From Picocystis sp. L7 (taxonomy: Eukaryota; Chlorophyta; Picocystophyceae; Picocystales; Picocystaceae): a stretch of 64,000 bases of DNA. Both the position numbers and the translations under genes were made by a program. Below, piece after piece: positions 30,828 to 41,961 of this stretch (position 1 is its first letter; every line of letters starts with the position of its first letter). The DNA lies in assembly GCA_020975725.1 (NCBI GenBank), contig QXJR01000019.1, forward strand, positions 470,547 through 534,546. The letters run 5' to 3'. The notes beneath the pieces were generated by a model, which was not told the origin of the DNA, did no database searches, and saw only the letters and a program-made list of their open reading frames with translations.

Positions 30828-32145
30828 ATGGCCGCAGCACGCGCAATCCTACATCGCCAAGCCGGAGTCGCGGGAGGGATCCGTCGGAACCACGCGAAGA
30901 CCAACGCCCAACCCAAGGTGAGCCAACACGACAGCAACAACCGAAGTAGAAGAACGAGGGGAGACGAACACGAACACGACGCGTGGAGATAAAACCCCGT
31001 CCTCGAAAGGAGAGGGGACGCCATCGGATCCGGAAGGAAACGCACGACGAGGAAATTGTGGAAGGAAAGGAGAGAGAGAGACAGAGATCCGAACGAACGT
31101 ACCGAGACGGAGCGAAACGAAGGATGGAAGCTGACGAACCACGTGTCCGAACGACCAGTCCGTGCGTTCCGTGACGGTGCGAGCCGCCAGCCGCGAACTG
31201 TGGATCCCAGGCGGAGATCCACCCAAGCACTTGGACGGGAGGTGAGGCGAAACACGAGACCTCGACGAACGAAGCCGGCTTCGAAACCCACGACCCGTGC
31301 TGACGCCGATTCGAAACGATGCGGACGACGCGCGAAACAGCTTGGCCGGTGACTACGGCTTCGATCCCCTCAACCTCGGATCCGATCCCGAAGCGCTCAA
31401 GTGGTGCGTTCCCGTATCCGTCGCGAACGAAGTCGGACGCCTTGGACGCGGACGGAAGAATCTCGAAGCGGGAGACGACGGCAGGGACGCGGGGAGGGAT
31501 TGGAAGGGGAAGGAGAAATGCGGACACTCGCCCAGGGGATCGTTTTCCGACGGCGGAGGACGTGCCCGTGCTTGCCATTGAGCCTCGCTGACGCGCATGG
31601 ACGGGACGTGGAACCTCGATCACGACAGGTACGTGCAGGCGGAGTTGGTGCACTGTCGTTTTGCCATGTTGGGCGTGGTGGGTGTGTTGGTCCCCGAGCT
31701 CCTCACCAAGCTCGGCGTGGTGAACCTTCCCGTGTGGTACGAGGCGGGTGCCATGGACATATCTTGGACCAACTTCGTGACGTTGGTGGTGGTCATGCAT
31801 TACATGTTTGGTTTCGCGGAGATGAAGCGTTACATGGATTTCAAGAACCCCGGATCACAGGGCGCTCCTGGTTCCTTCCTCGGTTTGGAGGCCGCGTTCA
31901 AGGGGGGAGAGAACGGTTACCCGGGCGGCATCTTCGATCCCATGGGTTTCTCCAAGGGCCCCGAGTTTGAGAAGATGAAGCTGCGCGAGGTGAAGAACGG
32001 ACGTTTGGCCATGATGGCCATGCTTGGTTTCTTCGCCCAGGCGGCGTCCACGGGATCCAGTCCGTTGGAGAACCTGGGGGCCCACCTGTCCGATCCATGG
32101 ACGGCCAACGTGGCTTCCAATTCCGTGGCTCTTCCTTTCCTGTAA
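30828..32145 (+). CDS. Light-harvesting chlorophyll a/b protein, Lhca type
   Basis: There are four exons: 30828-30917, 31159-31241, 31341-31403 and 31629-32145 (250 residues). All donors are GTGAGN or GTGCGT and all phases match. Exons 1-2 give an Arg/Ala transit peptide, then RELWIPGGDPPKHLDG. Exon 3 gives SLAGDYGFDPLNLGSDPEAL. Exon 4 starts YVQAELVHCRFAMLG, the first helix with chlorophyll-ligating E and H and the R that pairs with the third helix. The third helix is KLREVKNGRLAMMAMLGF. The tail PLENLGAHLSDPWTANV is typical of PSI antenna proteins. It acts in the thylakoid membrane as PSI antenna. Confidence 0.93.
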
Positions 32146-32623
32146 ATCGAGTGCCTGGTCTCCTGGTGTTTTTGCATTCCTTTCCTCCCCACTCCGGGCG
32201 TGTGCGTTTGCTTGTGTGTTCCCTCGTTGGATGCGCGTGTGGGCCTGGGCCACCCAGAGACAGAAGGTCGAAAGGGAAGAAGGGATGAGAAGAAGAGGAG
32301 AGAAGGGGAGGAGAAGGGATAGAAGGGAGAGAAGAAGGGGTGAAAAGAAGGGCGAGAAGTAGGGGTGAAGGGAAAGGTGAGAAGTAGGGGTGAAAGGAAA
32401 GGAGAGAAGAAGGGGTGAAAGGAAAGGAGAGAAGTAGGGAAAGGTGAGAAGAAGGGGTGAAAAGAAGGGCGAGAAGTAGGGGTGAAAAGAAAGGTGAGAA
32501 GAAGGGGTGAAAGGAGAGAAGTAGGGAAAAGGAGGGAACGAGTTGGACGTATCCCGACGACGTGGTCGGGTGGGCACGTGGGCTTGGGAGGTGTGGAAGG
32601 AGGGCGGTCGGGACCATCCCACC
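32146..32623. other. Spacer downstream of Lhca
   Basis: It is mostly the purine-only tract listed separately. No gene is seen. It holds the Lhca 3' region and the upstream region of the HCF145-like gene. Confidence 0.5.
32262..32537 (+). repeat. Polypurine tract of about 275 bp
   Basis: The plus strand is almost entirely A and G with rare T and C. It is built from repeats of GAAGAAGGGGTGAAA and GAGAAGTAGGGG types. It could form triplex or other non-B DNA. It starts about 115 bp after the Lhca stop. Confidence 0.85.
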
Positions 32624-34798
32624 ATGCCACCGCCATGCCGTGGATCCACCACGCGAGCGTGGTGGCCACAACCGTCCACGCATGGGATGCGAAGGAAGAA
32701 ACCGAAGCACCGTGAAGGATGGATCCGAGCCCAACCGTCGCACCCGACCTCCACCGCGACCGGAAGGGAAGATGATGAAGATGGACGATCGAAGAGGCGC
32801 GGGACGGGAAGGGACGCGTGGGAAGAAGGATGGACGTGGCACCGCGTGCACGCGTGTCATGGCGTGATCGAACGCGTGGCCCGTCACCTCCCACGTGCCG
32901 TGGCAGAATCCACGCCAGGTGGCGACGCGATCCCGTCCATGGGGATCGGACCTCTTCCACCCAAGGTGTTCGGATCGGAACCAACACCACGAGATGGAGG
33001 AAGGATCCAGGAAAGACGTGGATCCCAAGGAAAGATTCGCAGCAAGAAAGAAGTGGTGGGAAAGAGGACCCACGTGGTGTCGTACGTGGACGGGATCTAC
33101 GCCTCCATGACCAACCGGAGCCACGTCCAATGCAGGATCGAAGCCAAGCGCAGCGGAAACGAAACCGAACAGGTGGAGAAGGAAGAAGACGTGTGGCGCA
33201 TGCGAGTGGACGGACAGCACGGTGCGGCCAGGTGGACCCTGACCAGTGGAACGGAACCAGGACGAGGAAAACTGGCGCTGGACATGGCCGTGCTCGCACC
33301 CGAAGACGCACGCGGCGCACAGAGGGTGCTGGAAGAAGACGCAAGAGCCATCCTCCAACACGTGGTGCGTCGTGCCGTCGAAGAGGCGGAAACCAGCGCC
33401 GAAACCAGCGTGCCCGGATTCGCACGTGCGGCCTGGAAGGAACCGGATCCGCTGCAAACCACGAACGCGAAACCAACGACGGCGAAAACGCAACCCGAGG
33501 AACACGCCGCTTCGAGCGGGAACGAAAAGGGAAAAGGAAAGCAAGCAGGGAAGAAAGGAAACAAAGGAGAGGTCGAACCGGACGTGCAAGTGCACCTGCG
33601 TAGGCTGGACGACGCCACCCACCTCCATCGAAGAGCGGTGGCCAGCGTGCGCGTGCGTGCCACCCGAGAAAGGGCCTGGAACGTGCTCCAAGACGTGTCG
33701 GATTGGTGCCGGTTCGTGCCGGGACTGGTGCGCAGCGTGCGCGTGCCACATGGAGAAGAACAAGAACACAAGCCCAACCGAACCCCGAACCGGAGGCGTA
33801 GGTATCAGCAGACCTATCGCACCCACCTCGTGGCCGTGCCCCTGGACGCACGCGTCCAGATGGACGTGGTGGTCAAGGATCCCGTGGAGATGCAGTTTCG
33901 GATCAAGGACATCTCCCCGGAGAAAGGGGACGATCCTCGACAGGTGCAAGGGAAGTGGTTGATCCAACCCGGGGACGGGATGGACGAACCAGGGAGCCCG
34001 GTGATGCTCAAGTTCGCCATGGAAGCACGCATGGCACGCCCCGGGGCGCCCCATTGCAAGCGTCGCCCCGTGTGGAACGGGGAGCCGCTGGACGAGAAGG
34101 TGGTGTACGAGGACGTGCCCGCCATGCTGCTGGCCTTCCGAGATCGCATCGAAGCGGCCGAGGAGACCCGTGGTGGGGGTCCCACCCGTCCCGGCCTGGC
34201 GGACATGAAGGAGGACCTGGAGGTCCTGGCCAGGGAGCTGAAGAGAGCGTTCGGGGAGACGTGCGGATTGCCTCCACGTTCCGATCTGAGGAAGGCGAGG
34301 AGGACGGACCTGGAGAAGGCCATCGCCCACCACGGCGGGGCCGTCAAGGTGGCCGAAGCCACCGGGATGCCGCTGGCCTACCCTGCACGCAAGCCGCGTG
34401 GACATTGGGATCGATTGGATACCGTGCGCGAGGAGATCGAAGGGTTCCAATGGTCCCACGGCCTGGATCCGAAGGTCATGCCCACCCGCACGGAGTTCCA
34501 ACGCAAGGGCAGGAACGACATCGCCAGGGCGTTGGAGCGTTGGGGTGGCGGTCCCGCGTTGGCCCAACTGCTGGGATTGAAGGCGCCCCAAGCACGGGCC
34601 AAATCGCCCTGGGATCTGCACCTCCAGCGCGTGGCCCGTGCCACGGGTGCCAAGGGGGTGGAACTCTTTCGCATCGCGTCCAAGACGTACAACGGAACGC
34701 CGCGGCGTCGACCCGGTGCGGACGATCCCGGCGCGGAAGAAGAGGCCCCTTCGCACGGAGGCCGACGCTCGCCCGCCTCCGCCACGGGGGGCGATTGA
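32624..34798 (+). CDS. HCF145-like plastid RNA-stability factor (SRPBCC + TMR repeats)
   Basis: This encodes 724 residues from the first ATG of the frame. The true start could be nearer 32939, and an upstream exon is possible. A partial SRPBCC-like half at 33080-33400 (VVSYVDGIYASMTNRSHVQ) is followed by a full SRPBCC/polyketide-cyclase fold from about 33640 (RATRERAWNVLQDVSDWCRF, VPGLVRSVRV). Two C-terminal repeats resemble the TMR RNA-binding repeats of plant HCF145: CGLPPRSDLRKARRTDLEKA...GGAVKVAEATGMPL, and HGLDPKVMPTRTEFQRKGRN...GGGPALAQLLGL. Plant HCF145 stabilises psaA mRNA in plastids. The neighbour is a PSI antenna gene. A low-complexity Lys/Gly linker lies between the folds. Confidence 0.72.
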   Translation: MPPPCRGSTTRAWWPQPSTHGMRRKKPKHREGWIRAQPSHPTSTATGREDDEDGRSKRRGTGRDAWEEGWTWHRVHACHGVIERVARHLPRAVAESTPGGDAIPSMGIGPLPPKVFGSEPTPRDGGRIQERRGSQGKIRSKKEVVGKRTHVVSYVDGIYASMTNRSHVQCRIEAKRSGNETEQVEKEEDVWRMRVDGQHGAARWTLTSGTEPGRGKLALDMAVLAPEDARGAQRVLEEDARAILQHVVRRAVEEAETSAETSVPGFARAAWKEPDPLQTTNAKPTTAKTQPEEHAASSGNEKGKGKQAGKKGNKGEVEPDVQVHLRRLDDATHLHRRAVASVRVRATRERAWNVLQDVSDWCRFVPGLVRSVRVPHGEEQEHKPNRTPNRRRRYQQTYRTHLVAVPLDARVQMDVVVKDPVEMQFRIKDISPEKGDDPRQVQGKWLIQPGDGMDEPGSPVMLKFAMEARMARPGAPHCKRRPVWNGEPLDEKVVYEDVPAMLLAFRDRIEAAEETRGGGPTRPGLADMKEDLEVLARELKRAFGETCGLPPRSDLRKARRTDLEKAIAHHGGAVKVAEATGMPLAYPARKPRGHWDRLDTVREEIEGFQWSHGLDPKVMPTRTEFQRKGRNDIARALERWGGGPALAQLLGLKAPQARAKSPWDLHLQRVARATGAKGVELFRIASKTYNGTPRRRPGADDPGAEEEAPSHGGRRSPASATGGD

Positions 34799-35093
34799 AC
34801 CGTCGATGCGACGGAGGGGAACGTCGCAGGGGAATGGAACAGGGCGCACACCAATAAATGCGGATCGCGCATCCCCGCACGATCGTCTTGGCGCGTATGG
34901 AATAAAGCTGTGCTCGATCACGCACGCCACTCGCCGGACGCGTGGCAGGGTCGGTCGGTCGATCGAGGGGGGTAAACCGGGGTCGGACGGGACGTTCGAT
35001 GGCTCCTCTTCCTTACCCCTTGACGTTCGGATGGAATCCGGCGCACAAACGCGCGCGCGATCGTCGTCGATCGCCGTCCCCTCGTCTTGGCGT

Positions 35094-38000
35094 TCACCAG
35101 CGTTCGCCGCCCCTCCTCGGCGGGGGTGGAGGGGGACGCGTATCTTCCCTCGGTCGCACCTCGTCCGTCCTGGGTGCACCGACGCCTCGTCTCTTGTGGG
35201 GGGGCACGAAGGTCTGGTTGGCAAGCGGCGGACCGCGTCCATCCCCGCGTGCAGCGGGAGGCGGTGGGGGCGGGGCAGCCCCCCTCCTCGTCCATCGATC
35301 CCCCTCTCCGCCCTCCGCGGGCGCGGCCATGGGACGATCCGACGCGGGTGGACCGGGACGGATCCAACGATCGCCTTCCGCCTGGGGAGGGGGCGGACCC
35401 CGCTCCGCAACCCTTGAAGGCACAGCGTCCATCGTAGACAAGGGCGCGGGACGGAATCGATCCGATGGAGGAGGACGGCGCTCCATCGATTCAGCCTCCT
35501 CCTCGCGGATCCGTAGCTCCTCCACCGCATTCAGGTACGCGTCCTCCATCTCGCGCATGCGCGCCACGTACGCACGACGACGAGCCAGGTCGCGCTGGGA
35601 CTTGCGCATCGCGCGCTGCTCGGCAACGCGCTCCCGACGGGCCGCCTCCAGACGGGCGAATTCCGCCGCGCGACGATCCATCAGAAGCTCCTGGTACTCG
35701 TTCTTGTCGAATTCCATCCTCAGCAAGCGCTTCTTCTCCTCCAGATCCCGTTCCCACTGCTTCTTGTGCTGCTCCAAAAACTCCACCTGCAGCTGGGCGT
35801 GGTATTCCTGGTCCTCCACCAAGCTGCGCTGGTAGGCGGCCTCCAGCAAGGGCGCCTCTTCCTCGCGACGGGCCCTCTCAAAGTACTCCATGTGCTTCGA
35901 TTGCTTCTGAAGCTTGCGCTCCTGCTCCTGCCTCTCCTTGATCTGCTCGCTGAGCACGTCCTCCATGAGCTGCTTCTTGTCCAGCTTCGCATCCTCGGTG
36001 ATTTTGGATTTCTTGCCCTTCTTTGCCTTGGCTGCTTCCAGGAGGGCCCTGGCCTCCTCCAGCTCCTTCTGCTCGATCTCCTTGCGGATGCGCTCCTCCT
36101 CGCGACGCTGGGATTCCTCCGCCAACCTCTTCCTCTCCAGCTCCTCCGCGATCTTCTGCTGACGCAGCTTCTCCATCGCCTCCTGCTGCTCTTGCTCCTG
36201 GGCGAGCCTCTCCTGCTCCTCCTTGCGTCGCTCGATCAAGACTTTACGGGTCAAGGCCCTCTTGTGCTCCTCGTCCAACAAGGACAGGGCGTGCTTGACC
36301 TTGCTCTTTTTCGACGCCACCGTCTCGGGGCTCACCTCCGGATAGAGCATGCACATGGCCTTGTTCAGCCTCATGGCGAGCAGGGAAAGCTGACCCCTGA
36401 CCTTCTCGCTCTCCAGGGTCTGAGCGCCAAAGTGCAGTGTCCCGTTCCTGTGGTCGATCTTGATGGACAAGAACTCGTTGCGCACAGCATCAACGATCAC
36501 CTTCTCCACCACGGCAAAGTCCTGCGAGGAAATCATCTTCAAGAGATTCGGAATCTTCATGGAGACGTACACCGTCGAAACCTGCTGCAGCATGCGCAGC
36601 AGAGCAAGCTGCCTGAGGGCCGGGGTGAACTGGGCCGGATCCAGCACATCGATGGGGCTCCCAGCGCCGAATTCCCCGCGGAAATCTGGCAGGGCTTCCA
36701 AAAGCGGCCTTACCTGCTTGCAGATGTCCATGGGGTAGAAGTCCGCCTCCATCATATGGAAGAGGTCGGCCACCTCCTGGGGCACCAAGCGGAGCAGGCC
36801 CCGGTTGCGAATCTCTGCCATGAGGGCCTCCCTGGTCAAGCTTTCCCTGACGTCCCGCTTCGCATCTTGGTTGAAGCTGAGGATTCCGGCAATGCGTTGG
36901 TTGGACTCTTGCTCGATGTCAAACCTTCCGAGCGCCTTCCTCTCGTAGGGCAGGACCGCCAGGGTGGACAGCACCACGGCCGTGGCCATGAGCGAGAGAT
37001 CCCCTTCTTTCATGGTTTTGGAGTGGGACTTGCAGAGCACGTAGAGCCTGAGCCAGCAGTAGGCCAAGTAGTTGTCGTGTCCGGACACTCCGAAGATCTT
37101 GACCAGCCTTCCGTAGTAGGTCATCATCATCTGTGGCTTGGGGGACTTGCGCAGATACTTGGTGAGCTCATGGATATCCTCCACGGTGCGGAACGCCTCT
37201 TGCCACATCTCCAGGGTGCACGCGGCTTTGAGTTGCTCGAACCTGGTTTCCAGGTAGAGCTGTTGGGTTTCCGCCAAGTTGAGATCCGGCCTGTCCCTCT
37301 GGTCCTTGTACTTCTGCAGGTTGTTGAAATGGTTGCGGATGAGATCGCAGAGCCTCCGGAACTCGGTGGTCCTCTTGTACTTGATGCAGAACTGGAACGC
37401 CCTCTGCGCGGTCATGGCGTACAGCGGTTCCACTTTGTTGTTGTTCCTGAGCACGTCCAGGACGGTGCGGTAGGTCTCCCAGAGGAACTTGAACCAGGGC
37501 ATCACGATTTCGCGATCGGTGTGTTCGGTTTGTTTTTCTTCGATCAGGTGATTGAGCATGAGCTCTTCTGGCGTGTAGTCTTCTTCGAGGTCCACGATGT
37601 CGAAGGTTTCTTCCTGGGCGTGGGTATCGGATCGCGATCGCGGGTTGGCGAGGACGTGGCTTGGTCAGCGCGCGGTTCGGTTCGGACATCTTCGCATCGC
37701 ATCCTTCGATCGTTTCGCATCGTTTCACGCGCGTTCGTTTTTTTTTTTCTTTCGTTTCGTTCGCCTCCTTCACCTGTAGCATTTCCGACGCTTGCACTGC
37801 TTTTTGGGTGGCTTTTTCCATGAAGTGTTGGATGACGTCTTCGAGCGAGGACATGCTTGCGGTTTGGCAGACTTGCCTGAATTGGATGAGTCCGTCTTTG
37901 GCGAACCTTCCTTTCCTGAGTTCCACGCACAGGTCGATGTATTTCATCATGATCCCTTCGAGTGCGTTGGACCAGCTCCGGTGTCTCCTGGAGGTGAGCA

Positions 38001-38112
38001 CATCGTGCAGTGCTTTGAGTGCGGCTTGGGTCTGTCCCACCGCTTCCAGTTCCTCGGCTCTCTTGAGCGCGTTCTCCGGTTTCACGAAAAAACCAGGTTG
38101 ATGGCGGAACAT
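35094..38112 (-). CDS. eIF3a: Translation initiation factor eIF3 subunit a
   Basis: Two exons, 38112-37774 and 37613-35094, give 952 residues. Exon 1 begins [20 protein letters not shown] and ends at CTACAG|GTGAAG. Exon 2 starts after CGCCCAG with [20 protein letters not shown], matching the eIF3a family, and the phase is 0. Next come [20 protein letters not shown], a helical/PCI core, and a long charged spectrin-like helix ([20 protein letters not shown]). The C-terminus is Pro/Arg-rich and short compared with the human protein, which has a long repeat tail. eIF3a is the scaffold of the eIF3 complex on the 40S ribosome. It is divergent from MiaB across 471 bp. Confidence 0.93.
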
Positions 38113-38583
38113 CCCGTCCACGTTCGCGTCGTTCTCCCACGTGTGTGAATGGATCCTATCTCCCTGCTTTCTCCGATGGGGTGCATCCCTTTCTTCCCTT
38201 GGTCCCTGAAAGGAAGGGAACGGGGATCGATCGGAAGGGAGGCAGGGGATGGGACCGATCGAAGCGAGAGGGACCTTTCCCCACCCCCACACAGACACAG
38301 ACACACACACACACGGGAGGGAGGGAGGGAGGGAGGGATCCGCCGCCACCCCCCCAACCCCCACCCCCGAACGAGGGGGGGGGGGTCCTTTTCCCGCGTG
38401 GGAGAGGGAGGGAGGAACGGAGGGATCGAACCTCCTCCCTTGGCCTTCCCCTCCCCCACGAGGGGGGTCCCGTTCCCCCCCTCCCTTGGCAAGGGGGGTC
38501 TGGGAAGGGCAAGGGGCAAGAGGAGGTACGGTTCGACACGTCCATCCTCCTTTTCGCGCGGATCCCGTGTGCGCTCCCACGCC
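38113..38583. promoter_or_regulatory. Divergent spacer with microsatellites
   Basis: This is the shared upstream region of eIF3a and MiaB. It holds a CA-type run at about 38293-38312 followed by GGGA repeats to about 38337, and strong G and C runs to 38500. No gene is seen. Confidence 0.6.
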
Positions 38584-40206
38584 ATGGCCACGCCCGTGAG
38601 GCACGTCCGCAGGGCAGTGGTGCGCGAACCGAGGCTTCGTGGCGGTCGTTCCTACGCGAACCGAGCGGAAGGGAGGTGGACGAACGGAAGGGTGGTCGAC
38701 AGGAAGGGATGGGGTCGTTGGGAACCGAATCGGACGAGGACGAAGGCGCAAGCCGAAACCAACGCCGCGATGGAAGCGAAGCATGGCGCTACCTCGGACC
38801 TCTACTGCGGCAGGGATGGACACGTCCTCGTCCGATCCAACGAAGCAACCGAGGAGGACGCACAGGGCAAGAAAAAGTACTACATCCACACCTGGGGGTG
38901 CCAAATGAACAAAGCCGACGCAGAACGCATGGCAGGAGACCTGGAAACGTCCGGATACGTCAACTGCGATGATCCGGAACGGGCGGACGTGCTCGTCTAC
39001 AACACGTGCTCCATACGAGACAAGGCAGAACAGAAAGTCTACTCGGCGCTCGGAATCCAAGCCGAAAGGAAACGCAAACAACCGCACCTCAAAATCGTGG
39101 TGGCGGGATGCGTGGCGTCCCAAGAAGGGGAAACGCTGCTGCGCAGGGTGCCGGAACTCGACCTGGTCATGGGACCGCACCACGCCAATCGTATCGGTAG
39201 CCTCCTGGAACAGGTGGAGCTCGGACAACAAGTGTGCGCCATCGAACCCATACACATCGAAGAAGACATCGCCGTCCCCAGGAGGGATTCCAGGACCACC
39301 GCATGGGTCAACGTCATCTACGGGTGCAACGAAAGGTGCAGCTACTGCGTGGTGCCCAACGTGCGGGGAGTGGAACAGAGCCGGGAACCCGACGCCATAC
39401 GAAGGGAATGCCACGCGGTCGGAGAGGCAGGATACAAGGAGATCACCCTCCTGGGGCAGAACATCGATGCCTACGGGAGGGACCTGGACGCCGTGATGCC
39501 CAAGAAGGAGGACGGTACGCCGCAGAGGTGGAGGTTCACCGATCTGCTCTATCACGTGCACGATGCGCCGGGGATCGAACGCATCCGATTCGCCACCTCC
39601 CATCCCCGTTACTTTGCCGATCGGCTGATCAAAGCCTGCCACGAACTGCCCAAGGTGTGCGAGTACTTCCACATCCCGTTCCAATCCGGGAACAACGACG
39701 TTCTCAAGGCCATGAAAAGGGGATACTCCAGGGAAAGGTACCTGGGCATCATCGAGAACATACGCAAGTACATGCCGGACGCCTCCCTCAGCGCCGACGT
39801 CATCGTCGGATTCCCCGGAGAGACGGAAGAGCAATTCATGGACACCGTCACCCTCATCCAAGAGATCGGGTTCGATCTCGTCAACACGGCCGCCTACTCC
39901 CCCCGGCCCATGACCCCGGCGGCCGAACGGGACGATCAAGTGGCCGATCTCATCAAGCAGGACAGGCTTCAGAGGATCAATCGGGTGGTCAAGCAGGTGG
40001 CCGAGGAACGTTCGCAACGGTACCGAGGGCGGGTGGAGGAAATCCTGGTGGAAGGGATCAATCCCAAGGATCCAACGCAGCTCATGGGCAGGACCAGGGG
40101 AAACAAACTTACATTCTTCAAAGGACCCCCCGAGCTCCAGGGAAAGCTGGTGGACGTCCTGGTCGAAGAGGCACGCGCTTTCAGCCTCACCGGCCGCATG
40201 GTGTAG
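38584..40206 (+). CDS. tRNA methylthiotransferase MiaB/CDK5RAP1 family
   Basis: This encodes 540 residues from the ATG at 38584, with an Arg-rich organelle-targeting N-terminus of about 95 residues. The UPF0004 domain has [22 protein letters not shown] and AGCVASQ, whose three cysteines hold one 4Fe-4S cluster. The radical-SAM site is CNERCSYC (CxxxCxxC). The C-terminal TRAM part ends AFSLTGRMV. The enzyme adds the 2-methylthio group to isopentenyladenosine at tRNA position 37. A plastid or mitochondrial location is inferred from the N-terminus and the bacterial type. Confidence 0.93.
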   Translation: MATPVRHVRRAVVREPRLRGGRSYANRAEGRWTNGRVVDRKGWGRWEPNRTRTKAQAETNAAMEAKHGATSDLYCGRDGHVLVRSNEATEEDAQGKKKYYIHTWGCQMNKADAERMAGDLETSGYVNCDDPERADVLVYNTCSIRDKAEQKVYSALGIQAERKRKQPHLKIVVAGCVASQEGETLLRRVPELDLVMGPHHANRIGSLLEQVELGQQVCAIEPIHIEEDIAVPRRDSRTTAWVNVIYGCNERCSYCVVPNVRGVEQSREPDAIRRECHAVGEAGYKEITLLGQNIDAYGRDLDAVMPKKEDGTPQRWRFTDLLYHVHDAPGIERIRFATSHPRYFADRLIKACHELPKVCEYFHIPFQSGNNDVLKAMKRGYSRERYLGIIENIRKYMPDASLSADVIVGFPGETEEQFMDTVTLIQEIGFDLVNTAAYSPRPMTPAAERDDQVADLIKQDRLQRINRVVKQVAEERSQRYRGRVEEILVEGINPKDPTQLMGRTRGNKLTFFKGPPELQGKLVDVLVEEARAFSLTGRMV

Positions 40207-40508
40207 TCCTGTCATGGAGAAGGGGGACGAAGTTCACCCCCGAACGCCTGGACACAGTGGGGATGGGCCTTCCGGGATATGTGGCGTAGCTTGGGGTCGT
40301 CGGACATCGACCGAGCACCACGCCGGCCTCCTCCATGGCTCCTTGCCCTCGGCAAGGAAGGGCAAACTCGTCTTCTCTCGCTGGACGGGGTCTACGCCCC
40401 GTGGCCGAAAACGGGAGGCCGCGAGCGAGCGCGGTTCGGAAGCTCCAGCACGCCTGGCCCGTGCGGCGCGCGCGCACGCCATGGGACCCAAGCACGGTCC
40501 GTCCCGCG
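40207..40508. other. Convergent 3' spacer
   Basis: It lies between the stops of MiaB (+) and NDUFAF5 (-). Nothing recognisable is seen. Confidence 0.5.
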
Positions 40509-41716
40509 TCACTGGGGAGTGGGGCTTGATCCGTCCTCGTCCGTCAGCTGGTCGATGTCCTTCATGGACACGGTGGCGGAGCCTCTTCGGGCCGGCTTCT
40601 GCTGGCTAGCGTGCGGAGCCCATCCGGTCATGAAAATGATTTCAAAGGTGGCCGGCACGCTGCCGTCTTCTTCTTGGAATTGATCGATGTACTTGTGGAT
40701 GGAAGCATCGAGCGTCTTCTTAGGTATGTACGATCTTCGCAGCTTCTGGGCGTTTGTCTCTCCCATGTCCCTGAGATGTTCCACCAGTTGATTGGGATGC
40801 TCGTAGCGCATCATGATGGTGTCTACGTCCACGGCGGCCAGCGTGTACCCGGCCGCCGTGAGCACGCTACCCGCATCGTTCACCCTGGCAAAGGGCGAGA
40901 CCCTGGCGCTGACCCCCCCTTCCACCTCTTGTTCCGCCAGCAGGCAAGCGATTCGCAGTTCGCACAGCGTCTCTCCACCCAGCATGGCGCCCAGGAACAG
41001 GCCGTCTGGCTTGAGCACGTGTCGGATTTGCTTCAACGCACCGGGCAGGTCGTTCGCCCAGTGCATGCCTAGACAGCTGATGACGACGTCCGCACTGGCG
41101 GGTTTGAGGGGCAGGAATTCTTCGTCCGCTTGGACGTAGAACCTTCGCGCCGGCATCTCTGGTTTTCTGTCGCGCACTTCTTCTCTGTACTTTTGCAGCA
41201 TGTCGTGGGACAGGTCCAGGACGGTGATGCGTTCGATCTTCTCTTTCCATTCTTCGTGCAGTCGGGCCAGCACGCTCGAGGCTCCGTGGACGTGCGTTGG
41301 TTTCGTTCGCGGCGATCGATGGCGTCGTTCGACGCGCGTTTCGTTCTGGTTGTCAGCTTTCGTTCCCTCGAAGGATCTCTGTGGGTACGTACGGGGACGG
41401 TGCTTGGTTCGTCGCGGATCTTCGCGATCATCTTTCGTTGGTTCGGTTCGTTCTCACCTGCACCTCCCAGGACGACCACGTGATCGGTTCGTTTGTCTTT
41501 GCAGTCTTTCAGTCGATCGAGCAGGTTCCTGGTCACTTCTTCCTGCAGTGGATCTCGTCCCATCCCTTGGGTCTTCCACGCCGCTCGATCACGATGCATC
41601 CTCTTGAGGTTCCGATCGAAGTACTCGGGATGGTTTCCCGTCCCGTTGTGTCCCATCCTTTCCCACCACCACGATCCACGTCCATGGGCCACTCCCCATC
41701 GCCACGTCCCGCGCAT
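40509..41716 (-). CDS. NDUFAF5: NDUFAF5-like complex I assembly factor
   Basis: Two exons, 41716-41458 and 41281-40509, give 343 residues. The start has a Trp/Arg-rich mitochondrial-like leader, then [20 protein letters not shown]. Exon 1 ends GCAG|GTGAGA, and exon 2 begins after CACGGAG in matching phase. The core follows human NDUFAF5: [70 protein letters not shown] and RRGSATVS. The human enzyme hydroxylates Arg of NDUFS7 in complex I. SAM motif I reads [13 protein letters not shown] at the splice junction, not the usual GxGxG, so either the glycine loop is degenerate or the junction is slightly off. Confidence 0.9.
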
Positions 41717-41961
41717 GTCGTGCAATCTGGGGGAGGGATTCGCCACGCCCACACCTGGACCCTCCCCCTCCATTCCATTCCGGTCGAACCGGGGCATGGG
41801 TTGGGGACACGATCCCTTCCATCCCCCTCTCGACGGCCTCGGATCCCCCGGTGTCCCGAAATCGATCGGACAACCGAGGGACATGGGGAAGGATCCCGAG
41901 GGGATGGGGATCCGAGGTGGAGGAGACCCAAGGAGAAAAGGAGGAGGGAGGAGAAGGGAGC

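Noticed and set aside
29253-30950. Overlapping 285-417-codon ORFs between paralog B and Lhca
   Set aside because: They are present on both strands, are rich in Arg/Gly/Pro/Ser and have no domains. They run across the spliced Lhca start.
31898-35530. 1,210-codon minus-strand ORF opposite HCF145 and beyond
   Set aside because: It is low-complexity Ser/Phe/His/Arg sequence antisense to a gene with recognised domains and the polypurine tract; it is a GC-driven shadow.
37168-40215. 1,015-codon minus-strand ORF opposite MiaB
   Set aside because: Only its part near 37774-38112 is real (exon 1 of eIF3a). The rest is antisense to MiaB and lacks domains.
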